Source of the DNA: Akkermansia muciniphila
Lineage (GTDB): Bacteria > Pseudomonadota > Gammaproteobacteria > Burkholderiales > Burkholderiaceae_C
DNA: 64,000 nt
Reading direction: 5' to 3'
Assembly (NCBI GenBank): GCA_943331105.2
Contig: CALQKH020000002.1
Location: 124,001-188,000 of the forward strand
The position numbers and the translations under genes are program-made. Position 1 is the first letter of the stretch. Every line of letters begins with the position of its first letter. The notes beneath the pieces are model-generated. The model made no database searches. It was not told the origin of the DNA and saw only the letters and a program-made list of their open reading frames with translations. This document shows, piece by piece, positions 9,445 through 19,182 of the stretch.

Positions 9445-9711
9445 ATGAAGACTCGGCATTTAGCGTCGACGCTCACCAGCGTGTGTTTAGGTCTTGGATT
9501 GCTGGCGACCTTGCCAGCCAGCTGGGCAACGGACAACTTCACAGCCGTGAGCGCCACAGACAAACCCGCCAAAAAACCGAAACAAGCCAAAGCCCCCAAG
9601 CCGCCCACCCACAAAGGTTCGGCAGAAAACAAGTCTGAGCGCGAAAAACGCCTGATTCGCGAATGCCGGGGCCGACCCAATGCTGGGGCGTGCGAAGGCT
9701 ATGCCAGCTGA
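9445..9711 (+). CDS. Small secreted lysine/proline-rich protein, unknown function
   Basis: An 88-residue predicted exported protein. A good ribosome-binding site (AGGGAGA) sits a few bases before the ATG at 9445. The N terminus is a typical signal peptide (MKTRHLASTLTSVCLGLG, then a hydrophobic run ending at ASWA), so mature protein probably starts near Thr/Asp 30. The mature part is basic (KPAKKPKQAKAPKPPTHKG) and ends with RECRGRPNAGACEGYAS, holding two cysteines that could form one disulfide. I do not recognise a family; the Cys-containing tail may be a small conserved motif of Comamonadaceae proteins. It stands alone between the divergent aminotransferase and the convergent recD. Confidence 0.7.
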   Translation: MKTRHLASTLTSVCLGLGLLATLPASWATDNFTAVSATDKPAKKPKQAKAPKPPTHKGSAENKSEREKRLIRECRGRPNAGACEGYAS

Positions 9712-9750
9712 AGGCGTCAAGGACCTTTTTTCAGCGCTGCCCGCGATGGA

Positions 9751-11823
9751 CTAGACCCACCAATGCGCCAAGCCACTGGCGCGCACGCTGGGGCGCTCAA
9801 TGGCTGCTTCGAGCAAACCGGCCTCGGCCTCGACCAAAGTGAACTGCTGGCGGGCCCGAGTGATGCCGGTGTAGACCAACTCTCGACTGAGCACCTCGGC
9901 GCCGCCCGGGGGCAGCACCAACGCGGTGTGCTCAAACTCCGAGCCCTGGCTTTTGTGCACGGTCATGGCAAACGCGGTGTCAACCTGGGCCAAGCGCATG
10001 ACGCTCACCGAGCGCAAGGCTTCACCGTCCAAAAACCAGACCTTGGGCTTGCCTTCGGTGTTCGGCAACACCACGCCCACGTCGCCATTGAAGACGCCCA
10101 GCTGCGCGTCGTTGCGCGTGACCATGACAGGCCGCCCCTCGTACCACTCGCCCTGGATGCGCAGCAAGCCCGCATCGGCCAAGGCTTTTTGTACCGCCAC
10201 ATTCAGCGCTTGCGTGCCCCAGTCGCCTTGGTGCACGGCGCACAAAATGCGAAACCGCTCAAAGGCCTTGAGCACACTGCTGACCCAGCTGGCGTGCGCT
10301 TCAGCCCCCTGCCCTGCCGGTCCGGTTTGCATGAGGTGCAAATAGTTGGCGTAAGAAGGCTTGCCCGCTGCGCCCAGCGCCAAGGCCCACACAGCTTGGG
10401 GGCTGCCCGGCTGGAGAGCCAGCACCGGCGAGGCTGCCGAGTTGTCTGAGCCACCCAAGCAGGCGCGTGCCGCCGCCGCATCGCCCCGGTTCACCGCCAG
10501 CGCCAGCTGGCCAATCGCGCCTTTGAAACGACGGCTTTGGCGCAGCATCACGGTTTGCTGGGCCAGCACGGGGGCCAGATCGGTCACCACAAATTGGGAT
10601 GCCAGCGTCTGACCCGCTACGCGCTGCACAAACTGCGCCGTGGCCGCGCTGTAGCGGCCCGCTGCAGCGTCTTGGCACAAATCGCCCAGCACCGCACCGG
10701 CTTCGACCGAGGCGAGCTGATCCTTGTCGCCCAACAGCACCAAGCGCGCCGTGGATGGCAAGGCCTTCAACAGAGCGTCCATCATTTCCAAATGCACCAT
10801 CGAGGCTTCATCCACGATCAGCACATCCACGTCGAGCGGGTTGGCCGCGTGGTGGCGAAACTGGCGTGTGTCGGGCCGTGCGCCCAGCAGCGAATGCAGC
10901 GTTCGCGCCGGACCCATGCGGGCGATCAGTGCAGCCAAGTCCAGTCCCGAATCCTTAGGCATGGTCAAGCGGGTCAAGGCATCGTCGATCGATTGCTTCA
11001 GGCGCGCCGCCGCCTTGCCGGTGGGCGCGGCCAGCGCCACACGCAGCGGGCTGCCATCGGGGTGCAGCGCCAGCAGCAGCGCCAGAAAACGGGCGGCGGT
11101 GTAGGTCTTGCCGGTGCCAGGCCCACCCGTGATGACCGACAGCCGCGCGCGCAGTGCCACGGCACAAGCCGCTTTCTGCCAGTCGATGGCGGCGGACTCT
11201 TCGGGCTTGGGCGCAAAGAAGCGGTCCAGCCATTCGCGTGCCGCTGCTTCGTGAACGGGCCATGACTCGCTGGCACGCTGCAGCAGGCTCTGGCCCACGC
11301 GCTGCTCATAGCCCGCATAACGGCGCAAATACAAAAGTGGCGCATCGGCAGATCCGCCCAACACCAGCGGCTGGCCATGGTCGGGGGCATCGGCCAAGCG
11401 CACACAGGCGCTGGGTGGTTGAGCCTGTAAAACCTGCCGCCAATCGGCCAGCGTGGCAGGCAGGTGCGCCCACAAAGCCTTCAGGCCCTGCGCACCGTCC
11501 ACCGCAGCCGCAGGCCAGCCCAGCAAGGCCACGGGCGGCTGGCACAAATCGGCCAAGGCCAGGCAGGTGTGGCCACGCCCTTCCATCTGGGCGAGCACGG
11601 CCGCAGCCACCAGCAAAGGCGCAGATACACCGGTATCTAGGCGAATCACTTGCGCGGCGAAAGCGCTGTCGATGTGGCGCAGCAGGCCTTGGCCGGTCCA
11701 CAGGTTCAACCACTGCAAGGTCTGCGCAGCGGTCAGGCCTTGGGCAGGCAAGTCCTTGAGCCAATCCATTTGCGAGGCGGAGGCGGGCACGGGCGCGGTG
11801 CGTGAGATTTTTTTCAAGTTCAT
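9751..11823 (-). CDS. recD: RecBCD exonuclease V subunit alpha, RecD
   Basis: RecD is the fast 5'-3' helicase of RecBCD, which processes double-strand ends for recombination and degrades linear foreign DNA. The 690-residue protein has an N-terminal RecB-binding region, the Walker A motif GGPGTGKT (about 233-240), the DEAS Walker B and the C-terminal UvrD_C_2 motif TVHKSQGSEF followed by VYTGITRARQQ. The start ATG at 11823 shares its A with the recB stop (TGATG), so the genes are translationally coupled; a GTG one codon upstream is also possible. Last gene of recC-recB-recD. Confidence 0.95.
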   Translation of the reverse strand: MNLKKISRTAPVPASASQMDWLKDLPAQGLTAAQTLQWLNLWTGQGLLRHIDSAFAAQVIRLDTGVSAPLLVAAAVLAQMEGRGHTCLALADLCQPPVALLGWPAAAVDGAQGLKALWAHLPATLADWRQVLQAQPPSACVRLADAPDHGQPLVLGGSADAPLLYLRRYAGYEQRVGQSLLQRASESWPVHEAAAREWLDRFFAPKPEESAAIDWQKAACAVALRARLSVITGGPGTGKTYTAARFLALLLALHPDGSPLRVALAAPTGKAAARLKQSIDDALTRLTMPKDSGLDLAALIARMGPARTLHSLLGARPDTRQFRHHAANPLDVDVLIVDEASMVHLEMMDALLKALPSTARLVLLGDKDQLASVEAGAVLGDLCQDAAAGRYSAATAQFVQRVAGQTLASQFVVTDLAPVLAQQTVMLRQSRRFKGAIGQLALAVNRGDAAAARACLGGSDNSAASPVLALQPGSPQAVWALALGAAGKPSYANYLHLMQTGPAGQGAEAHASWVSSVLKAFERFRILCAVHQGDWGTQALNVAVQKALADAGLLRIQGEWYEGRPVMVTRNDAQLGVFNGDVGVVLPNTEGKPKVWFLDGEALRSVSVMRLAQVDTAFAMTVHKSQGSEFEHTALVLPPGGAEVLSRELVYTGITRARQQFTLVEAEAGLLEAAIERPSVRASGLAHWWV

Positions 11824-14800
11824 CACGCCACCTCGGCATTCAACATGGCGTCCAGACCGTCGAGCAGCGCCAAAGGCGCAGGCAAGGTGCAGCAGCCACC
11901 CGCAGGCCCGTCGATGCCGCGCAAAAACAAGTACACCGCGCCGCCCAACTGCTGCGCCGGGTCGTAGGCATCACCTAGGCGGGCGCGCAACAGTCTGTGC
12001 AACGCCAGCATGTACAGCGCAGCTTGGACATCGTAACGGTGCTGGGCCATGGCCGCATCCAAGGCCTGTGCTGTGTAGGCAGCGTCATCAGGCCCCAAAT
12101 GATTCGATTTGTAGTCGAGCACCCAGTAACGGCCTTGGTGCTCGAACACCAGATCGGCAAAGCCCATCAGCATACCGTGCAGCTGCGCGTCGGGCAGCTG
12201 TGGGCGGCTCACGCCGAGCAACAGGTGCTGCTGGCACAAGGCATCGACTTGGCGTGCATGCAGGCGCTCGGCGGGCAGCCAGAACTCCATCTCGGGCAAC
12301 AGATCACCCAGCGCGTTCAGCGGCGCGTTCGGCCCGCGCAAAGGCTGAGCCACCACACGGCTGAGCCACTGCAGCACGTCGTCGGCTTGGGCCGGGTAAC
12401 CGGCGTTTTCGCAGCGGTATTTCAAGCGCTCGGCCTTGGCTGCATCGATAGCATAGCCATCGGCCGCAAGCCATTCGAGTTGGTCATGTAAAAAATTGCC
12501 CGCCGTAGGGCCTTTGGCAAAACCGTGCCACGGAGCCAAAGCACCAGGGCTGGCCACCCAGGCCGTGGGGGGGGCCGCATCTTCAAGGGGTTCGTCGTCT
12601 GCGGGACGCGGCGGGTTCAGGTGCAGCACCAAAGGCGCCAGGGTTTGCGAAGACAGGTCGCGCGTCAAGCGAGAAAAACTCGCGATGGTCCACGACTTGT
12701 CGATGCGGGCGGTGCAAACCAGCGCTTCTCGCAGTGCGGTGGTCTGCAGGGGCTTGTGCCACAGCGTCAACGGCACCACTTCAGGAGCAAGCTCTAGTTG
12801 CACAAACAAGGCCTTGCCTGCCCCATCGGTTTTCAGCGCTTGCAGCTTCGCCAGCCAATCGGCGGGTTCAAGCGACTGACCGTTTCCGAGCAAATGACCA
12901 GACGCACTGAAGTGGTTGCGGCACTTGTCACTGTTTCCCATTTTGACCGCGCTCCAACCCACCCACAGCGCGTGACGTGCCCGCGTGAGCGCCACGTACC
13001 ACAGGCGCAGGTCTTCACGCAGGCGATCTTGGTCCGCGAGTTTGGAGTCGTCCTTGTCAAAGTCCAGCGTCCAGTGGCGTTCACCCTCGCCCTCACCACC
13101 CGCCAACTGCAGCACGGCGGCTTTGTCGGCCGTGACCACGCGGTGGCTGTGCGCAAAGGGCAAGCACACCACCGGGTACTCCAGGCCCTTGCTGGCGTGG
13201 ATGGTGATGACCTTGACCAGATCCTCGTCGCTTTCGAGCCGCACGGTTTGCTCTTCGCCACCGCTGGCATGGCCCGACTGCGCTTCTTCCATCTGCTGGG
13301 CCAACCAACGGATCAAGGCCTGCTCGCCTTCGATCTGGCCGCTGGCCGTTTGCAACAATTCAGCCAGGTGCAGCACATTGGTCAGACGCCGCTCGCCGTC
13401 GGGCTCACCGCGCCAGCGCCCCGCCAGCTGCAGCACATGCAGCGACTGGCGCAGCATGGCCAGCACGCCCTGGCTTAGCCAGGTCTGGTGCAGCTCGCGC
13501 ATTTGCTCAGCGCGCATGTCCAACAATTCGTCTTGCGTGGCCAAGTCATAAAGCTCGGTCAGCGACAGGCCCACCGTGCGGGTGCCCAATGCAGCGCGCA
13601 GTCGGCGCATGTCTTGTGGCTCGGCCACGCCGCGCAGCCACAGACAAAGGTCTTGCGCCTCGTCGCTGGCGAACACCGAGTCGCGGTCCGACAAATACAC
13701 CGAAGCCACACCGCGCACACGCAGCGCATCGCGCACGGCCGCGGCCTCTTTGCCGGTGCGCACCAGCACAGCGATGTCTTTGGGTTGCAAGGGTTTGTCG
13801 CCGTTTTGTGCATCCGCAAAACGCGCGTGTGAATCGCTCAGCCAGGCCACGATTTGCTCGGCGCACAAGGCCGACAGGTGCGCCTGCGCATCGCGTTGGC
13901 TGCGCAAAATGGCGTCGTGCACCACGGTCATGGCTTGCACATCGCCCGCGCTCGTCCTGAACACTTCAGGGCGGCCCTTCGCCCCCACCGGCTGGAACGG
14001 CAACGGATCTTGATCGTCTAGCTTGTAGCCAAAGGCGTCTGGCGAAATGTCGAACCAGCGGTTGATCACAGCCACCACCGCTTGGGTGGAGCGGAAGTTG
14101 GTGCCCAGCACATGGTGGCGGCCAGCGGTGGCGCGGCGTGCAGCCAAGTAGCTGTGGATATCCGCACCCCGAAAACCATAGATGGATTGCTTGGGGTCAC
14201 CAATGAGCAGCAGCGCGATGTCTGGCAGGTTGTCGGCCGTGCGGTAGATCCGGTCAAAGATGCGGAACTGCAGCGGCGAGGTGTCTTGGAACTCGTCGAT
14301 CATCGCCACCGGAAACTGCTCGCGCAGACGCTGCGCCAAGCGCTCGCCCGATTCGGGGTCGGCCAGTGCAACATCCAGCCGCTGCAGCATGTCGGCAAAG
14401 CCAAACAGCCCGCCGCGCCGCTTGAGCTCGGCCATGCGCTGCAGCACATGGGTGCGGGCGTGCAGGCGGGCGACTTGGGCCGGTTCGGGTAAGGCATTCA
14501 AAGCCGCTTGCAGGTCGGCGTACGCCTGGCTTTCGGGGGGCAAATCCACAGGCGCTTCACCAGGCTTACGGCATTCGACCAGGCCTTGAGGCGTGAAGCG
14601 TGCCCAGCCGGCTTTCATGGTTTTTTCCAAGCGCTTACCGTCTTCTGGCCCTTGCGCCCACTCTTTGAGCACGGCCAGCCACTCGGCACATTTTTTGTAT
14701 GTCAGTTTCCGGCCATCCCAGCTCGACTTGTGATGCGCCAACTGCGCCTCGATCCAACCCAATAAATTGTCGGACTTCTCGTTCCAGCCCTGTTTGAGCG

Positions 14801-15500
14801 CCTGCAGTTGTGCGTCGCGCTCGGCCATGGCCGCGCCGAACACCTGCGCCAGCGTGCCGGGTGCGGCATCGTCCAGCGGCACGGCCATCAGGGCGCGCAT
14901 GTCTTGTTCAAGCGCGGGCACATCGCGCCACACGTTCAGCACCTTTGTCACCAGGGCTGTACCCATGGGGTATAGCTGCTGACGCCAGTAGTCCTGCACC
15001 GCTTCGAGGCGCAGCGCGGCTTCGTCGCCGACCAGGTTTTCTTCAAACAGACTGCCGCTGTCGAACGCGTGTTCGCGCAGCATGCGCTGGCACCAGGCGT
15101 CGATGGTGTACACGGCCGCATCGTCCATGGCCTGCGCCGCCAGCGCCAAGCGGTGGGCGGCTTGTTCGCGGGGCTCTCCTTCGGGGTATTCGTCCTTCAG
15201 TTGTCGCAAGAAGTCATCGTCGGTTTCGGCCATGCCCCGGAACACCTGCGCGGCCTCGGTCAATCGGGCGCGGATGCGGTCAGACAGCTCACGGGTAGCG
15301 GCGCGGGTGAAGGTCATCACCAGCACGTCTTGCGGCAGCATGGGGCGAACAGGTGCGGTACCGTCTTGGCCGTGGCCCAGCACCAAGCGCACATACAAAG
15401 CGGCAATGGTCCAGGTCTTGCCTGTGCCAGCGCTGGCCTCGATCAGGTGGCTGCCGCGCAGGGGAAAGGTGTGCGCATTGAGGGCGTGGGGGATGCTCAT
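11823..15500 (-). CDS. recB: RecBCD exonuclease V subunit beta, RecB
   Basis: RecB is the 3'-5' helicase and only nuclease of RecBCD. The 1225-residue protein has Walker A in EASAGTGKTWT (about 21-31), MIDEFQDTSP as Walker B, YGFRGADI, the helicase motifs SKGLEYPVV and VALTRARHALW, and a C-terminal nuclease domain with the catalytic LDYKSNHLG motif (near 1130). All helicase and nuclease residues I looked for are present. The start ATG (15500) overlaps the recC stop as ATGA. The longest frame extends 35 codons upstream into recC coding sequence, but that peptide is the recC region in another frame, so I rejected it. Confidence 0.95.
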   Translation of the reverse strand: MSIPHALNAHTFPLRGSHLIEASAGTGKTWTIAALYVRLVLGHGQDGTAPVRPMLPQDVLVMTFTRAATRELSDRIRARLTEAAQVFRGMAETDDDFLRQLKDEYPEGEPREQAAHRLALAAQAMDDAAVYTIDAWCQRMLREHAFDSGSLFEENLVGDEAALRLEAVQDYWRQQLYPMGTALVTKVLNVWRDVPALEQDMRALMAVPLDDAAPGTLAQVFGAAMAERDAQLQALKQGWNEKSDNLLGWIEAQLAHHKSSWDGRKLTYKKCAEWLAVLKEWAQGPEDGKRLEKTMKAGWARFTPQGLVECRKPGEAPVDLPPESQAYADLQAALNALPEPAQVARLHARTHVLQRMAELKRRGGLFGFADMLQRLDVALADPESGERLAQRLREQFPVAMIDEFQDTSPLQFRIFDRIYRTADNLPDIALLLIGDPKQSIYGFRGADIHSYLAARRATAGRHHVLGTNFRSTQAVVAVINRWFDISPDAFGYKLDDQDPLPFQPVGAKGRPEVFRTSAGDVQAMTVVHDAILRSQRDAQAHLSALCAEQIVAWLSDSHARFADAQNGDKPLQPKDIAVLVRTGKEAAAVRDALRVRGVASVYLSDRDSVFASDEAQDLCLWLRGVAEPQDMRRLRAALGTRTVGLSLTELYDLATQDELLDMRAEQMRELHQTWLSQGVLAMLRQSLHVLQLAGRWRGEPDGERRLTNVLHLAELLQTASGQIEGEQALIRWLAQQMEEAQSGHASGGEEQTVRLESDEDLVKVITIHASKGLEYPVVCLPFAHSHRVVTADKAAVLQLAGGEGEGERHWTLDFDKDDSKLADQDRLREDLRLWYVALTRARHALWVGWSAVKMGNSDKCRNHFSASGHLLGNGQSLEPADWLAKLQALKTDGAGKALFVQLELAPEVVPLTLWHKPLQTTALREALVCTARIDKSWTIASFSRLTRDLSSQTLAPLVLHLNPPRPADDEPLEDAAPPTAWVASPGALAPWHGFAKGPTAGNFLHDQLEWLAADGYAIDAAKAERLKYRCENAGYPAQADDVLQWLSRVVAQPLRGPNAPLNALGDLLPEMEFWLPAERLHARQVDALCQQHLLLGVSRPQLPDAQLHGMLMGFADLVFEHQGRYWVLDYKSNHLGPDDAAYTAQALDAAMAQHRYDVQAALYMLALHRLLRARLGDAYDPAQQLGGAVYLFLRGIDGPAGGCCTLPAPLALLDGLDAMLNAEVA

Positions 15501-18500
15501 GCCAGCTCTCCCTCTTCGCTGTCTTGGGCCACATCCGGCAAGGCCTCGATCTCGGCTTGCTCGGCCCAGGCCTTCAAGGGGGCGTAAACGGTTTGGACAA
15601 GGCAATCGAACTTGCCCGTGGCCAGCAAGTCCTCTACCGTGGCATAGGTACGGGCCAGTGCCGGGTCTTTGTCTTTTTCGGCGCGTTTGAAGTCAATGCC
15701 CTCATAGGCATCGGCCAGCGCGTTGATGTTGTCTTTGTCTTTGAGCCACTGCAGCGCCACACCGGGCGGCAACGGCAGCGGCCAACGCATGCCTTCGGCC
15801 CAAACGGCCAACAGCTCGGTCAATTGGACACGGGCGGCTTGTGGATCTTGCTCGGCCATGCGCAGCACGGCGTTGCGGCCCACCACCACGCACTTCAAGG
15901 GCTGGTCCATGGCGGCTGCGGCCAGCGACAGCAGCCAAATGTCGATCAGCTTTTCTGGGTGGGCCTGTGGCTTTTGGGTCTTGAAGCTGGCCAGATCGCT
16001 GGCGCGCAGGTGCAAGGACATCTGACTTCCCTCGCCTTCCAGCACATCACCCAGCGCGTCTTGCAAGGCCACTTGGGAATGCGACATGTCCACCAAAAGG
16101 CGTTCGGCTGCATGGGGGTAAGCCTGCCGCTCGTGCAGCGCTGCGCCCAGCATGGCCTGCAGGCGGTCTCTCAGATTTTCTGCGGCGAGTGCCCCCACGC
16201 CCGCCAGTGGCAAGGCGCCGGCCTGGCGCAGGCGCTTAACCACCTTCTGCACATGCGCGGGCAAGGTGTCAGCGTTCAGCGCGATGGGGACGTGCGCCAG
16301 TTCGTGGTCGATCAGTTGATACAGATCCAGGCCCGCCAGTCCAAACAGTTCCTCGTCGTGCAGTTCGCTGCGCTCGCCCTCCAGATGCACTTGCAGGCGT
16401 TCGCGGAAAAACGCGCCCACAGGTTTGCGCAAAAAGCGGGCGAGTTGGGCGAGCGTGATGACCGGCACGCCATTAGCGGATTCCAGCGGCGGCAACAAGG
16501 CAACCGATGACCCGGTAGAAGCGGTCTCCGACCGCGATGATGTTTCGGGTGATCCATCGCGGTCGGAGACCGCTCCTGCAAATGACGAGCTCTGCGCCGC
16601 ACGCCACTCCTTGGCATAGGTTTGCAAACCACTGCCCTCTTCAAAATAAGTGCGGCTGAAGGCTTGCAGTGGGTGCACCGTGGACAGGCGCTTGGCCGTG
16701 TCCTTGCCCCACAGCAGATCAATCTCGTCGCGCAGCTGCGAAACCAGCACCGAGGGCGGTTGCTCGCTGTTGTCGCGCACGCTGCGACCGCTCCAGCTGA
16801 TGTAGAGCACTTGCCGCGCCGACAGCAAGGCTTCCAGCATGAGCTGTCGGTCGTCGTCGCGGCGAGAGCGGTCGCCGGGGCGGCTCATGCCGGGCAGGCC
16901 CATCAGGTCGAAGTCCGCTCGCGGGCTGCGGCGCGGGTAATCGCCGTCGTTCATGCCCAGCAAGCACACGGCCTTGAACGGGATGGCCCGCATGGGCATG
17001 AGCGTGCAAAAGGTCACGCCCCCAGCCCGAAAGCGTTGCTCAAGCCGGGGCGTCTTGAGCGCTTCTAGCCAGGCCGAGCGGGCTACAGCCAGCGGCACCG
17101 CATCGACAAAACCAGCCTCGGCGCAGGCGCGCACCCAGTCGGTCAACGCTTGGTCGAGCGCCGCGATCGCGTTGCGGTCGTTGTCGTCTCGCGGCTTGAA
17201 CATCGCGGCCAGCATGGACCGGCCGCGCTCGGCCCATTGCGCAGGCGTGGCGTCTTGCGTGGCGGTTTGCCACCAGTCGATCAAGACCTGCAACAGGTGC
17301 GCCAAAGACCCGGCCAGCTCGGCATCAAGCCCACCCACTTCAGGGTAAGGCGTGGCCCCTGGCGCATCGGTATCCACCGGGTCGGCCCCACAGGCATAGC
17401 CCATGAGCATGCGCTGAACGCCAAACAGCGCCGAGTTGTCCTCTCCGCACACCCCCAGACCCAGGCCTGCGCGGTGCGGAGCCGACAGGCCCCAGCGGAT
17501 GCCCGAGCCCGCCATCCAACGGGTGAGCGTGGGCAAGCCCTCTTCACTCAGGCCAAAGCGGGCGGCGAGCGCAGGCACTTCGAGCAGCTCGACCAGCTCG
17601 CTCATGCGGCTGCGCTGTTGCGGCAAGGCCAGCAGCCACGCCACCGCATGAATCAGTGGGCTGATGGCCTGTGCGCCCAAGTCGGCAATGTCGAACGGGA
17701 TGAACCGCGCATCTGAGCGCTTGTACTGACCAAAAACGGCTCGAATCGCCGGGGCCATGACTTCAATGTCGGGCACCATGACCACCACGTCGCGGGGTGA
17801 CACAGACTGATTGCCGGGCGGGGAGTGGAACCACTGCAGCAGTTGGTCGTGCAGCACCTCCAGCTCGCGCACAGGGCTGTGGGCGATTTTGAAAACAAGC
17901 GATTCATCACCTTGGGCCCATGGCTCCACAGGGGCACCACCACTGGACGGCTCTAGGTCGCGAATGCGCCGCTGCAACTGGGACAACATTCGCGCGCCGT
18001 CTTCGTCGGGCATGTCCTCAAAAAAGTCCAGGCGCGGCCACTGCGTGAGTTGCTTGGCCGCTTGCAGGTCGTCAAAGGCGTCCAGCTGCCGGATAAAGTC
18101 GCGCCCCTGCCGCCCCCAGGCGGCCAGCAGCGTGGGCGCGTGCAGGTGCATCTGTGCCAGCGGCAAATCGGCCAAAGTCTTGTCCCGGTAAGTGTGGCGG
18201 CGGCGCTCGGCCTGCAGCCATTCACGCCCGTCAATGATGTCTCCCCAGTGGTACTGGCACGGATTGGGCACGGCCAGCATCACCTGGCTGTGCGCGGCCA
18301 GCGCCGCCAGCATCTCGAGCAATTGCCCCGGCATGTGGCTCATGCCAAACACCGACACGCGCCGCGCCACGACGCTGGCCAGGGGCTGGCCCGACTGCAA
18401 ATGCGCCAGTGCCCGCGCGTGCAGCGCCGGTCGGGTGGCTTGGCGCTGGCTGTCATCCAAGGTGGCCAACACACGCCGCCACAGCTCGGCTTGCCAGAGT

Positions 18501-19030
18501 TGGTCTTCTGCCAATGCATCCGAACCTGCAGCCTTGCGCAACACATCCCACCCGGCGGCCCAGTCTTGCAGCCAATCGGGGCGGTAAATCTGGTACTGGT
18601 CAAACAAATCCGCCAAGCGAGAGGCCAGTTGCAACAAGCGGTCGGGCTCATCGCCTCTCAAAAAACCCGCCACAGGCTTGAACACCGGGTCGTTCACGCA
18701 AGTGGGCAGCAAAGCCATCAGCCGCCAGGTCATGGGCAGTTTGTCCAGCGGCGATTCGGGCGGCACATTTTGCGTGCCCAACACCTGCCGGTAGGTGCGC
18801 CACAAAAAGCGCGAAGGCAGCTCCACCCGGGTGGCCGCGCACACACCACCCTGCCGGGCCAATTCGATCTTGATCCACTCGGCCATGCCGTTGCTTTGCA
18901 CCAGCACGACTTCGCTCTCCAACGGATCCAGCGGGTGCGCACGCAACCAGCCCGTCAGGGTGTCGGCCAAAACCTCAGAGCGGTGGCTGTGCAGGGCAAT
19001 GAAACCGGGAGAGATGTGGGAAACAGGCAT
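15497..19030 (-). CDS. recC: RecBCD exonuclease V subunit gamma, RecC
   Basis: RecC is the scaffold of RecBCD: it splits the strands and scans for Chi. The 1177-residue product begins FIALHSHRSEVLADTL after a short leader, matching betaproteobacterial RecC, and contains QSNGMAEWI, FGMSHMPGQLLEML and VCLLGMNDGDYPRR. Oddly, residues about 815-840 (AGAVSDRDGSPETSSRSET and flanks) are encoded by an inverted pair of REP-like palindromes read in frame. The insert lies in a low-complexity linker just before the C-terminal nuclease-like domain (from about VPVITLAQLARFLRKP). Start ATG 19030 has no visible ribosome-binding site. First gene of recC-recB-recD; its promoter must lie in the 294-bp gap shared with the divergent acyl-CoA ligase. 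Confidence 0.93.
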   Translation of the reverse strand: MPVSHISPGFIALHSHRSEVLADTLTGWLRAHPLDPLESEVVLVQSNGMAEWIKIELARQGGVCAATRVELPSRFLWRTYRQVLGTQNVPPESPLDKLPMTWRLMALLPTCVNDPVFKPVAGFLRGDEPDRLLQLASRLADLFDQYQIYRPDWLQDWAAGWDVLRKAAGSDALAEDQLWQAELWRRVLATLDDSQRQATRPALHARALAHLQSGQPLASVVARRVSVFGMSHMPGQLLEMLAALAAHSQVMLAVPNPCQYHWGDIIDGREWLQAERRRHTYRDKTLADLPLAQMHLHAPTLLAAWGRQGRDFIRQLDAFDDLQAAKQLTQWPRLDFFEDMPDEDGARMLSQLQRRIRDLEPSSGGAPVEPWAQGDESLVFKIAHSPVRELEVLHDQLLQWFHSPPGNQSVSPRDVVVMVPDIEVMAPAIRAVFGQYKRSDARFIPFDIADLGAQAISPLIHAVAWLLALPQQRSRMSELVELLEVPALAARFGLSEEGLPTLTRWMAGSGIRWGLSAPHRAGLGLGVCGEDNSALFGVQRMLMGYACGADPVDTDAPGATPYPEVGGLDAELAGSLAHLLQVLIDWWQTATQDATPAQWAERGRSMLAAMFKPRDDNDRNAIAALDQALTDWVRACAEAGFVDAVPLAVARSAWLEALKTPRLEQRFRAGGVTFCTLMPMRAIPFKAVCLLGMNDGDYPRRSPRADFDLMGLPGMSRPGDRSRRDDDRQLMLEALLSARQVLYISWSGRSVRDNSEQPPSVLVSQLRDEIDLLWGKDTAKRLSTVHPLQAFSRTYFEEGSGLQTYAKEWRAAQSSSFAGAVSDRDGSPETSSRSETASTGSSVALLPPLESANGVPVITLAQLARFLRKPVGAFFRERLQVHLEGERSELHDEELFGLAGLDLYQLIDHELAHVPIALNADTLPAHVQKVVKRLRQAGALPLAGVGALAAENLRDRLQAMLGAALHERQAYPHAAERLLVDMSHSQVALQDALGDVLEGEGSQMSLHLRASDLASFKTQKPQAHPEKLIDIWLLSLAAAAMDQPLKCVVVGRNAVLRMAEQDPQAARVQLTELLAVWAEGMRWPLPLPPGVALQWLKDKDNINALADAYEGIDFKRAEKDKDPALARTYATVEDLLATGKFDCLVQTVYAPLKAWAEQAEIEALPDVAQDSEEGELA
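16520..16574. repeat. REP doublet (REPIN/BIME-like) inside recC
   Basis: Two perfect 20-bp inverted arms (16520-16539 and 16555-16574) flank a 15-bp spacer. Each arm contains its own small palindrome, GCGGTC-TCC-GACCGC, the structure of a REP unit; together the head-to-head pair is what is called a REPIN. Similarity continues outwards with two mismatches in five bases (GTAGA versus the complement GCAGG). The element is in frame and stop-free within recC. Such elements are mobilised by RAYT-type tyrosine transposases and are normally extragenic; no RAYT gene lies in this window. I saw no second copy of the GCGGTCTCCGACCGC core here. Confidence 0.85.
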
Positions 19031-19182
19031 GCGGCGAAGGAGGCTGACGAGGAAATAAAGGAACAAGAATAGCTGCAATCATGCCCTCCGCCAGGCTCAT
19101 GGCAAGAGCCCGCCATTGCCTATTTTTTAAGCACTCGCCGTCACGCCAATCAGGATGCGGCTTGGCGCAGTTGTTCAAGGAC

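Noticed and set aside
11453-12364. A plus-strand frame over the recB/recD junction
   Set aside because: Arg/Pro/Ala-rich antisense product typical of GC-rich DNA; recB and recD are complete on the other strand.
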